Positions 12,582-23,486 of a DNA stretch of 64,000 nt are shown here, piece after piece. The position numbers and the translations under genes are program-made. The notes under the pieces are model-generated. The model worked only from the letters and a program-made list of their open reading frames with translations. It made no database searches and was not told where the DNA came from. This stretch comes from Combretum micranthum (lineage: Eukaryota; Streptophyta; Magnoliopsida; Myrtales; Combretaceae): the NCBI GenBank assembly GCA_024138025.1, contig JAMXBD010002731.1, forward strand, positions 1-64,000. Direction: 5' to 3'. Position 1 is the first letter of the stretch. Each line of letters begins with the position of its first letter.

Positions 12582-12597
12582 TAGTATCAGAGCCAGG
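12582..12597 (+). promoter_or_regulatory. primer binding site (tRNA-iMet type)
   Basis: TAGTATCAGAGCCAGG differs at one base from the canonical TGGTATCAGAGCC complement of initiator tRNA-Met and lies just after the 5' LTR. Confidence 0.8.
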
Positions 12598-12932
12598 TTT
12601 TGATCTTCATAGATATAGGTTATGAACTCCTTAGGATGTTGAGCTTTGATGAGCGGGGTAGCAATAATCGGTGCTGCTTATCTAGCTTAGTTTTGTATTA
12701 CCTAGTAATGATATATATAGAGTTGAGTTTTAAGTTGGTTTTACTTTATCTTATGTGGTGTGTTTGTTTATGTTAGAATGCCTCTGAAAAGAAGAGCCCC
12801 TGATGCCGGTTCCTCCAAGACTGGTAAGGAGGAACAATCACCAGAGAACTAACCACCTTTGAATCAAGTGCCTCAAGATGTACCCCTACCACCACCAGCT
12901 CCACTCGTAAGACAATAGGTGCCAGTAGATGT

Positions 12933-15900
12933 TGTCACGCTCCAAAGGGTATCCTAAATGTAACAGTTCGCCGCATACTATACGAGACTTAAGAATCACC
13001 ACCATAGTCATTCAGAAGTCTAGTATTAGATGCAAGACGTTCCTTTACGACAATAGAATACTTACGCAATTGGAGATAGATAGTTTAGCTTGATGGAAAT
13101 AGCATCAAAATACAAACCACAAATATTCAGGATCATTTATAAAAACTAAGATTCATTCCTCCGCAAAAGAATAATAAGTCCAGGTAATAGTTTTTGACAT
13201 CAACTCCAGCATTTAAGGTTTCCTATGGAAGTCTATACAAAAGCTAAAAATAAACTTCTAGGAGAAACTCTTATTCTTGCTTTACATGAGTTGGCCAATT
13301 CCTGAGACACAACCATAGATATGGAAAATGCAACAAAAAAAAGCTGTAGGGGTATAAGCTATGCTAGCTTTGTGAGTAAATACTTCCAGAATTTACAAAT
13401 CCCACAATCTCATACAATCAAGTTGATTTAATTATCCATATGAAATGCAACAACAACATGGACATACAAGACATATGATTAACCATAAATCATATGTTGA
13501 ATGGATTTGCGCCCTCTATTCGGGGTTAGCAGATTAACGAATCCTGTGGTACTACTTTGAATATACTGTCCGTTTTATGGCTCACAGGCAATCCATTTCA
13601 TTCATATCGTTTCTGGATCACTGGTAACCAACATGATTAAATTCACCTTCCCCAACATGAAGTGATTATGTCCATGTTACTTATTAATCCGAGTAATTAT
13701 TAATACCATTTCATAGGTGACAAAGCAATTCCCAAACAATTGTAATCACGGCATATGAACATTTATCAATTAATCACCCAGTTTCGATATACTTAGTACG
13801 TTTTTCTCAATACATCAAGAAAGCATATATAATCCCATAATTGCCCATCATGCATTTCAATTTTTATCTTTGCCTATCATTCTACTACAACTATGAATTA
13901 CAAACACAATGAGTAAACATAAATAAGAAGTATGACTCACTCGGCCATGGTATCCTGTCTCTATTCGTAATAATCTAGAGGCAAAGAATCCTCCGATTCG
14001 AAATCACCTAAACGAAAGAAATACCCAAATGAGTATTTCAAACCATAACTAATTCCAACTTATCAAATAAAAACTTTCAATTTCGTAATTTTCGTGATTA
14101 GTGTAAATTCCAACTTAAAATGGCCATAACTTGGTCATTTTAACTAGAAATTTTCAAATAAGTAGTCGATTTCTATTTACTTCGAAAGATCTATCTAATT
14201 CTAATGTTATTCTTAAGTTTTCATAACTTTTAAGACTCGGAAAGCTCGGATCAGATCTGGTCAGTAGGTGAAAACCATGTTTCCAAAATTGTTTTGTGAA
14301 AATTACATTGTTCCTACCATGTATATTAAATGTACATGCAACATCAACAAGTTACTAACATATATGACATGTCATGAGCTATCTATATGTATTTTCTTGA
14401 TGACATTTGAATTAAAAAGAATTTTTAAATAAATTTCATTTTGAGAAAACTTCACGAATGCTTAATTTAGGAAAACTAGTTTTGTTTCTTGAAAAATCAT
14501 CTTTATTTTTACAAAAATAATTCCTTAATGACCTATATGCCTAATACCCTCATTATTTTAAGAAATTTCTTCATTTAAGAGTTGGAAAATAGATGTTTAA
14601 GTAGGGATCTTGCCTAATTACGAATTTTACAAGTATTATTGGTGATGGAAATAGAGTTTGATTTATGTGTTGAAACTTTTCCTTTGTTTTATATAAAATC
14701 CATTTATTCTTGTCACAATTAAATCCTTACTATACTTATTCCCAAAGGCTTCCATTTCTCAATTAAAATCCTCATTTTGGAGTTTGAAAATAGGTGTTTA
14801 AATATGGTTCTTTTCCAAATCCGAATTTTGTTAAATTGTTTTGAGATTATTTCTTGGGTAAAACTCATTTGACTTTTCTAAAATTAGGTCCTAATTAATC
14901 TTATTACCTAAGGCCTCCATTTTCTTAATAAAACTCTTGTTTTAGGATTGGAAAATAGGTATTTACTTATCAACTCTTCCTAATTACGAATTTTATATTC
15001 TTGTTGGGGTTGAGACAAAGTTCTAACTTAACTTTTGTAACTTTTCTTATTTTGAACATATCTCTTAGTAAAACTAGATTTAACTCATCAAAATCATGTC
15101 TTTATGATACCTATTTTATAAGCCCTTCACATTTTATATAAAATACTCATTTTGGAATTGGAAAGTAGGTTTTCAAAATAGGGGCTTTTTTAAATCCAAA
15201 TTTAAAAATTTGTTTTTGATGGAAACAAAAATAGATCTTGAGCTTTTGGAAACATCCCCATTAATACCATCATACTACAAGTCTTTATTCACATAAAACA
15301 AAGTCTTTATGACATTTGTATACTCAAAAACAAAATAGATATGTGATGACATTTATGTTATGGATGCAAATGCAAGATAAAACATTATGAAGATGAGGTT
15401 AGTAGTAGGATATGTTCACAAAAATATCAATATGAAAAATGTATAGCAATGATATAGCAAAGATACAACAAAACAACTTAAATAAAAAGATACAAACATT
15501 GTAATGGCATGAATATCATGTTCAAGTGTTTCCACATCCCTTGGCTAAAGCTCATGGGGATTTTGGTGGAATCACCCATATATGATCTTGTCATTACATG
15601 TTTTATTTGTGGTAGCACCCATATATGATCTATTACCTATCGAGTGTTTGAAATAAGAAAACTTGAAGAAATTTCTATGTGTATGTGTGTTAGAGAGGGA
15701 GGGGCTCACGACACAAAGGGAGAGGGAGAGAGTTAAGAGAAAAAAATTTCCAAAATTTGATTTGGTGAAAAAGAAAGAAAGATGTAAAGTGAAAGGCATA
15801 AGAGGTTTATATAAAAAATGGGATGAGGATTTGTGTTAATAAATAAAAAAAAAAATAAAACAAATTGAGAGAGATAAAAGAGGGGGGGGGGGGGGGTGGG

Positions 15901-16500
15901 TACCGAACTTGGGAGAGAGAGGAGTGTGCGTGTTGCTTTGTGTAATTTTTTTCAAATTTAATTAAGTGATTTAAGTAATAAAATTGTATTGAAAAAGTAA
16001 ATTGTAAGGAATATGATGTAAGAATGTAAGAATAGGTTGTACTTGGTGAATAGTAATGATTAGAAATCAAAAAGTAGATTAAACAATTAAATTACAGGTA
16101 GTAATGATAATATGATAAAAAGGACTATAATTGTAATTTTTATAAACTGAAAAATTTTTATAATTATATTTTTAAATTCCTTATTAACTTTCGGTTCTAA
16201 AGAGTCCTCTAGAAAATTTTTCTATTTTTGAGTCCCGAGGACCGGTTTTTGAAAACAGATCCTGATCAGGTTCTAAACAAATGAACTTTTCTAAAATATG
16301 ATCTTTTTATGTTTCGATATATTATTTAGGACTATATTCCAAAGCTAACTCATTTTTATTGGTCCAGGGTTTTGTTCTCGGTATTGCCGGACTTAAGGTT
16401 CCTAGGTTCTGTACTAGCTCTAGGTATTCTTTTAAGGTTTTAGTTTTCGATTTCAGTTTCTGAAACCAAGCTTAGTTTGCTAAGAAAACGAGAGCTTACA
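12933..16500 (-). mobile_element. 3.6 kb solo LTR (gypsy type), minus orientation
   Basis: Inserted in the gag of the Tekay-like element. Ends are TG..CA: on the minus strand it starts TGTAAGCTCTCG at 16500 and ends GGAGCGTGACA at 12933. Flanks GATGT (12928-12932) and GATGC (16501-16505) are a near-perfect 5 bp target duplication, and gag resumes right after it. A minus-strand TATA box (TTTATATAAA, 15806-15815) followed by a pyrimidine-rich leader fixes its orientation. No primer binding site or coding domain accompanies it, so it is a solo LTR left by unequal recombination. It contains irregular internal repeats at 14580-15240 and a 15-G run at 15882-15896. Confidence 0.8.
14580..15240. repeat. 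four degenerate internal repeats in the solo LTR
   Basis: The word TTGGAAAATAG or TTGAAAATAGG, followed by GTTTAA-like sequence and a block resembling CCTAATTACGAATTTTA, recurs starting near 14580, 14781, 14947 and 15155. Spacings are about 200, 165 and 210 bp. This is an old, diverged tandem array within the LTR. Confidence 0.6.
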
Positions 16501-17574
16501 GATGCTATTCAGTTAATGCAAGCTGTCAATACTCTTCTAAGAGTAGTCACTTAATAGCAGCAGAACATGAGGAATGATATGTAGGTGATTCATGTTAATG
16601 CTGATACTTGGAGGCAAGAAACATAGAGGTTGAATGGGAATGGATGTGATGGGGCCAGGCATGCGGATGTTCTGAGCCTAAATAAGTTTGTCCATTTGGT
16701 CTATAAGTTTGAGCCTACGCCTGGAAGACCCTTATGCACAGCTATGGATGGAGGAGGTTGAGAAGACATTTGCTGCTCTAGAGATTCCGGAGAACAAGAA
16801 AGTGGATTATGCCTCCTACTTGCTGATTGGGAAGGCAAACAATTGGTGGATGAGCACCGGAAGACACATGGCTGGAGTAATTACATGGGAAGCATTCCAT
16901 TAGACTTTTTACATGGAGTTCTTCCTTAACAATGTGAAGCAGAAGATGCTTTAGGAGTATTACACTTTGCAATAGGGAAGGATAACTGTGGAGGAGTATA
17001 AGGCCGAGCTGCATAGATGGATGAGTTTCCTACCCGACCCCTTGAAGGAGAGTGAAGAGGCTAAGGTTAGTAGGTTTATCATTGGATTGGAGCCTAAAAT
17101 TCAGTATCAAGTAAACTTGATGGACTTGAGCAACTACTCAATGGTGGTCAACAAGGCTAAAATAGTGGAGCAAGGTCTGAATATAATGAAGAGTTGTAAG
17201 CCTCGGAGACGTCAGATTTTCTTAGGAAAGGGACCAGCCTCCAGCGTTTTCACCCAAGATAAAGGAAAGAGGCCTGTCACACAATCTTTTAGATCAGCAG
17301 CATAAATTGCTAAGAAGAAGTGTACTAGATGTCTTGAACCACGTGATATTAAGGAGTGCAAGTGGATTGGGGGTGCCTGCTTTTCACATGGCAAAGTTGG
17401 TCATGGTAGTAGTAACTACATAGAGAAGATCCTCCCACAGGTATTTTGGTTTAAGTGTGGACAAATGGGACATCGGGCGATTGATTGCAAGGAACATGGG
17501 AAGCAAATTATTCCAAGAGCTTAGTTTGGTAGACTTCAGAGTGCTGGTCAAGGGCAAAGAGCTCCAACCAAAGT

Positions 17575-19323
17575 ATATGCTCTTCAGCATAGGGACACAT
17601 CCAGCATAGACGCTATCGTAGGTACGCTCCATATATTCCTGCATAGTGCATATGTTCTTTTTGACACGGGTGTAAGCTTTTTCATGTGTATCTGAATCTT
17701 TTGTATCTATATGTGATATGAATGTTGAGCATATGTCTAGATGTTTGTTTGTAAATACTCCTATAGGGAGTGGAGCTTTGTTAAATAGGATTTGTAGAGA
17801 TGTTGATATAGAGATAGAAGGTAGATATCTATATGCAAATATAGTAGTTTGGATATGTTAGAATTCAATATCATCTAGGAGTAGATTGGTTGACAAAGTA
17901 TCATGCTAAAATCAACTGTCACAGCCTAATAGTGGAGTTTAGTCTGCTAGATGGGGATCAATTTGTTCATAAGCTTGAAGTGCAAAGACCTCCAGCTCTA
18001 CCTACTTATGAGTTATGGGGAAGGTTAGCTTTGGTAGCTATGACGGTAGAAGGAGAAAAAAGAAAGATCTTGCAAGAATACTAATTGCATGTGAATACCC
18101 TCAAGTGTTCCTAGAAGATATACCAGGGTTACCACCAAAGAGAGAAGTGGAGTTTTGTATTGAGTTGGTGCCTGGCACTTTGTCTATTTCAAAGACACCA
18201 TACTATATGGATCCTACAGAGCTTGCAGAGGTTAAAGTCCAGTTAAAAGATATTTTACAAAAGAAGTTCATTAGACCAAGCATGTCACCTTGGGGAGCTC
18301 CGGTGTTATTTGTGAAGATGAAAGACGGAAGTATGAGATTGTGTATTGACTATAGAGAGTTGAACCAGGTGACGATCAAGAATAAGTATTCATTACCAAG
18401 GATAGATGATTTATTTGATTAGTTAGCATGAGTGCAAGTATTTTTCAAGATTGATATGAGTTCACGATATCACCAGCTGTGGGTTAAGGCAGAGGACATT
18501 CAGAAGACGGCCAGGTATGGATACTATGAGTTTGTTGTCACGCTTTTTAGCCTTATGAATGCGCCAATAGTTTTTATGGATCTAGTGAACAGAGTTTTCA
18601 GAGATTATCTGGATCGGTTTGTAGTGGTGTTTATTGATGATGTGCTGATGTACTCTAAGTCGATAGAAGAGCATGAGGAACATTTACAGTTGGTGTTGAC
18701 TATATTGCAAAAGGAAAAGTTGTATGCTAAATTCACAAAGTGTGAATTCTGGTTAGAACAAGTAACTTTCTTGGGACATGTCATTGATGGGAATTGGATC
18801 TTGAGAAAGTGAAAGCAGTAGCAGAATGGCCAACAATGAAGAACGTATCAGAGATTAGAAGTTTTTTAGGAATGGTAGGCTATTACAAAAGATTTGTAGA
18901 AAACTTTTCCAAGATCGCAAGTCCATTAACTAGAATGAATCAAAAAGGAGTGAAATATGTTTAGGATAAAGATTGTGAGAATAGCTTCCAGTAGTTGAAA
19001 GACAAACTGGTATCAGCTCTAGTGATAGCTTTACCAATGAGTGGTGAAGAATATTACATTTATGTTGATGCCTCTATTCAAGGTTTGGGTTGTGTTTTGA
19101 TACAAGGAGGCAGGGTTATAGCATATGCTTCGAGACAGCTAAAGCCCTATGAAAGGAATTATCCTACTCATGATTTGGAATTGGCAGTAGTGGTTCATGC
19201 TTTGAAGCTTTGTAGACATTATTTATATGGGGAAAGATGTAAAGTGTATACGGATCACAAAAGTTTAAAGTACATCTTTACCCAGAGGGAGTTGAACATG
19301 AGACAAAGGAGATGATTAGAACT
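17575..19323 (+). pseudogene. gypsy pol pseudogene: protease, reverse transcriptase, partial RNase H
   Basis: Domains in order: an aspartic-protease remnant with LFDTGVS at about 17657-17677, reverse transcriptase at 18060-18812, and RNase H at 18995-19323. The RT keeps the catalytic FIDD (18629-18640) within [11 protein letters not shown] and the WGAPVLFVK and LCIDYREL blocks. RNase H keeps [16 protein letters not shown] and YTDHKSL. Stops and frameshifts occur near 18419, 18430 and 18810 and between RT and RNase H. The sequence stops matching pol after MRQRR-stop-LEL at 19323, where a strongly different AT-rich sequence begins. It belongs with the gag upstream as one element. No function expected. 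Confidence 0.88.
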
Positions 19324-21190
19324 TATAATTTTTTCTTTATTTATTAAATTTTAATTTTATAATAATATATGTAGTTTCACGTAATATATAAAATGAAATT
19401 ATTTTCATACATTCATTGCAAATAACACTTGAAAATAAATTTAAAAATTAATTTCTTACATCAGAAATTTTGTAATATACAAAATTTTTATATGTAAAAA
19501 TTGAAACATATAATTAACATATATAGAATTTGTTTGTACAATATCAAACAAAATTGCGGAGCCTGTATTAATTTGCCATAGAAAATATAAAACACTTCTT
19601 TATAAGTTAGAAGTATAAGCAAACATAACCAGAGTTCTTCTAGAATAAAAACAATAAGTATTGAAAAATTAGAATAATACAAGTTTTTTAATTTATTTTT
19701 TTTGGAAAGTATTATACAAATAATAATCTTAAACAAAAGTAACCGCAAAATAAAATAAAATAGAGTATTACAATTTATATTTTATTTATTAACTTTTTTA
19801 TTATAATCTATAATAGGACAGGCACATTGTATCCTAGAACAAATATTATATAAAATAATTTAGACACCAATCATAAGTAGTCAAAATCACTTGAAGTACA
19901 TAAAGTTAATTCAAGTCAATTTAGGGTTCAAATAGACAAATTTTTCAAAAATTCTAATTTTCTTTTCCTAATGGAAACCTGAATTTTCTAAAATTAAAAG
20001 TATCAAAACAAGGTAAGTTAGAGTTCAATTTTTTTTAAAGAAAAATTTTCAAGAAAAATCAAAATAACGCAAAACTAATCATTTTAACATATGTATCTAA
20101 AAAGGGCCTTAAAGATTATGCCGCTTGTCACTATATCACAAAGGCATTAAAATCGTAGTATAAAAACCCTTTTTGCCACCTACCTTTTCTCTCTCTTTCT
20201 CTTCATTTTCCCCATCTTTTCTTCAATTTACACCTTGTACAACCCTCTCTAAAATCTTAAGGTAAATGCTTGTAAAAATTCTAAACCTTAATGATTTTTT
20301 AGTAATAAATAAGTGAGATCTAACTTAAGATTAGTATTAACTAGTTACTCAATCATGTTTTGTATTGGGAAAGGTTAGAAATGAGGAGATTTTAGAAGGG
20401 TAGGGAGTTGCTCAAGAACTTCAAATCTTATAATAATGTAAGGTTGTATGGAAATTGATATGGTGTATAGGTATATGTTTTGGATAGCTAAAATTCAAGT
20501 TTTTGAGTATTTTGGAGGACTTTTTTCGTTGTAACAACTAAAACAAATGAAGATGATACACATTAAGGTAAGGTAAGATACTAATCCAACATATAGTGTT
20601 GAGATTTATGCTTATTGAAACAGGTCTACTAGATGTTATGTAAAGTAGTGTGTAGACTTGTGTTTTGGTTATGTAAGTTGCTAGAAATCTTGTTTCTAAT
20701 AATAAAAGTAGCATTTGGGATAATGTTTATAGGAAACCTTTGGGGATATGTTGATATGAATACTAGATTGGATGTTGATTGGATTAACCAAATTGGATCT
20801 AAATTTTGTAATATAGTGTGTAGGTGGCTTGAGGTTATAAGAAGTGAAAATGATCATTAAATCTAGAATTTTTTATTAATTATGAAACTTATGGTTTTTA
20901 AGTGATAAATTGTATAAATATTAATTAGTGGAGTTAGTATATGTGTGATTAAACATGTGGAAATGGAATTCTTGGCAATTGAATTGAATTGACAAATATG
21001 AGATGTTTTATTAAAACAATTTCTTCATGGACTATTTTAGATGAAGTAAAATGCTAATTTGATAAATTGTTATGGTTCATATTGATACTAAGCTAATTTA
21101 AACATATGACTTGACATTAAATTTAACCCCTACTATGAAATCAATAAAATGGGGCTAAATAACTTCTTTAGCTCAACTTTAAATTTTTAT
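19324..21190 (+). other. LTR-like or promoter-like non-coding sequence
   Basis: The first about 45 bp copy a sequence that lies left of the Tekay element (10724-10771). Further in, GTATAAAAACCC at about 20158 is followed by a C/T-rich stretch and then TTAAGGTAAATG, the TATA, leader and splice-donor-like layout seen in the LTRs of this window. I could not find TG..CA ends, so this may be a truncated LTR on the plus strand or another promoter. ORFs in it (for example 20633-20860) look like chance. Confidence 0.35.
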
Positions 21191-21194
21191 TATT

Positions 21195-22870
21195 TCTTAT
21201 ATTTACTTCATCTATGCCCCCTAAAGAAACTTCTATCCTAGAAAGTTACTTGATTCGTTGAAGAGCTTTAGATACTTTGCCCTTATTTCACTTTCGAGCT
21301 CCCATGCAGCTTCTTCTTCCATTTGATTTGCCCATCAAACTTTAACATACTTGATTACACATCTTCTCAACATTTTCTCCTTCATATCTACAATCTAAAC
21401 TAGTCTTTCAACTGAAGTAAGGTTTGGCTATACATTTAGTGGTCTTAAGGTCGTCACTTGATTTAAGTTTAGCACAAACATTTTCAACATAGACATGTGG
21501 AATACATCACGTAATACAACTAAAATTAATGGTAGTGTCTATTTGTTGGTGACATCTCCAATTTGTTTTAAGATTTCAAAAGGTCCTACATATATGGGAT
21601 TCAGTTTACCCATCAACCTAAATCGAACTACACCTTTAGTTGGTGAGAACTTGAGAAAAAACATGATCTCTAACCTAGACCTCTAACAATATTTTCCTTT
21701 TATCAACATAACTCTTCTAGTGACTTTATGATGTTTGCATTCTCATCTAATCACTTTTACTTTGTCAACTACATCTTGTACTAATGCTGACCCCAGTAAT
21801 TATGTAGCACCTTCCTCATCCCAATAAAATGGTGACTTGAACTTTCTCTCGTATAATGCTTCATAAGGTGCCATATGAATAGTTAGCTGATAATTATTAT
21901 TATATTCAAACTCTACTAAAGGCAAATATTCATCCAATTTCTCTTAAAATCTAAAGCATAAGCTCTTAACATGTCTTCTATTATTTGGATAGTGCACTTC
22001 GATTGCGCATTTGTTTAAGGATGAAAGGTAGTATTAAACTCCAACTTAGTTTCAAAAGCTCAAGGCAGACTCTTCCAAAATCTTTCTACAAACCTAGTTT
22101 TTTGTCTGATATAATTGCCATTGATAGTCCATGATGCTTGACCATCTCTTTAATATATAACTTAGCAAGTCTTTTCAACTTGTATCAGGTTAAGATTGAT
22201 AAGAAGGGTACTAACTTGGTATGTTGATCAATAATCACCCAAATTGTATCATAATTTTGCTTGGTCTTTGGTAATGGCATAATAAAATCCATAGTTATGT
22301 GTTCCCCTTTCCATTTTGGCACTGGTAAAGGTTGTAATTCATCTGCAGGTCTTTAATACCCTATATTGATCTGTTGACAACTTGAACATCTAGATTTGTA
22401 CTCAATTTTCTTTCTTCATATTATTCCACCAACATAAATTATTTAAATCATGGTACATTTCATTTCTTTCTTCATGTGCATCAAGTAACTTAAGTAATAA
22501 GCTTCTATTAATAAATCTTTATTGAGGCCTATTTGATTTGGTACACATACCCTCCCATTATATCTTAGCACTTCCTCATCATCTACATAAAACTCCACTA
22601 CTCTCTCTTCTTTCGTTCTCTTCTTGATCTCCCATATGTTTGTATCATTCAATTAATCTGCTTCAATTCTTTCTATTATTGATGGTTGTAGCCTCGAATT
22701 TTCTATCCTTGCTTCCAAATCTCTAGTCAATATTTCCAATTCCAATATCCTCATATCTTTCAGTAAGGGTCATTGTAAAGTGATTAAGGTTTTGAGATTT
22801 CCTTCACTCTTCCTACTTAAGACATCTGCTTCTACATTTGTCTTTTGATGATGTTAAACTTTTTGTGACT
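21195..22870 (-). pseudogene. gypsy pol fragment: end of RNase H, integrase, C-terminal domain
   Basis: Reading the minus strand from 22870: a diverged form of the ADALSRKS block that closes RNase H (here VEADVLSRKS), then EEVLRYNGRVCVPN and CWWNNM at the zinc-binding end of integrase, the core with PADELQPLPVPKWKGEHITM and MPLPKTKQNYDTIWVI (about 22200-22350), then YIGPFEIL-like text (NPIYVGPFEIL) and DVFHMSML of the C-terminal domain (about 21480-21640), and AAWELESEIRAKY (about 21290). Many stops and shifts. It covers just the part of pol missing from the plus-strand element to its left. It may be a separate insertion or an inverted piece of the same one. Confidence 0.85.
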
Positions 22871-23201
22871 ATCTTTACCATCTCATCCAATGTCATTTAT
22901 TTCGTTTGTTGATGTGGAATAGACAACCTATTGGTATTGGACAATGCTAGAGGTACTAAAAATTTAATGATAGATTGTTTTTTTTTCTTCACATTAGAAA
23001 ATAGCGTAAACAATGCTAGAAATAAAGTAAAATAGTTATGAAAAATTTAAATGGGTATTAAATTTTTCAATTGAAGTTTACATACCAAAATGTATTTTTA
23101 ATAAAAAATTCAAGTATTAAATTTGAAATTGACTAAAAAAAATATAGCATGAGGTTATAAAATCACTTGCACTAGGACCACAGATATTATTATACTAAAT
23201 T
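22871..23201. other. AT-rich spacer, no gene
   Basis: Contains the words AAAATAGTTATGAAAAATTTAA and ATCAAATTT-like text that resemble 56300-56420, so a further small dispersed repeat is likely. Nothing coding is seen. Confidence 0.35.
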
Positions 23202-23486
23202 TGTAGAAAGTAAAGGCGACTAAGCTTGTTACATGCACATGTGGAAGCAGAAGCGGAAGCTACCAGGCAGGTTTCTAAACCGGTTTTAAGCTTACTTAAC
23301 TAACCATTATCTTTTTTTTATCAATTATGCTCAATTCATGCAATTACAATAGTAATAAAAAAGAGAAAAGGAACGAGAAGATTAGACTTGCGATATAACA
23401 TAGAGTTCAACCCTCTCTCTAGTCTCCACAGTCCACAATTGCCTCACTTAATGAGGACTTCGCCCATTTTATTCAAATAACAATTG

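Larger units (their letters stand above)
12778..17560 (+). pseudogene. gypsy gag pseudogene, split by a solo LTR
   Basis: It starts at the ATG at 12778 with MPLKRRAPD, is interrupted at 12933-16500, and resumes at 16501 in a recognisable Retrotrans_gag region (16720-17300; words such as LWMEEVEKTF, ANNWW, EEYKAELHRW, SRFIIGLEP), with several in-frame stops. A CCHC zinc-knuckle remnant follows at about 17446-17490, where the first cysteine is replaced by tryptophan (W-x2-C-x4-H-x4-C). Such a gag would form the particle and bind RNA; this one cannot be made as a full protein. Confidence 0.85.
10810..19323 (+). mobile_element. truncated Tekay-like Ty3/gypsy retrotransposon
   Basis: A plus-strand element with a 5' LTR (10810-12574), a tRNA-Met primer binding site and gag and pol remnants, all full of stops and frameshifts. 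It breaks off within RNase H at about 19323, so integrase, polypurine tract and 3' LTR are missing from this strand. A 3568 bp foreign solo LTR splits gag at 12933-16500. The lineage call rests on pol wording ([30 protein letters not shown]) and the gag start MPLKRRAPD, both typical of Tekay/Del chromoviruses. Confidence 0.85.
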
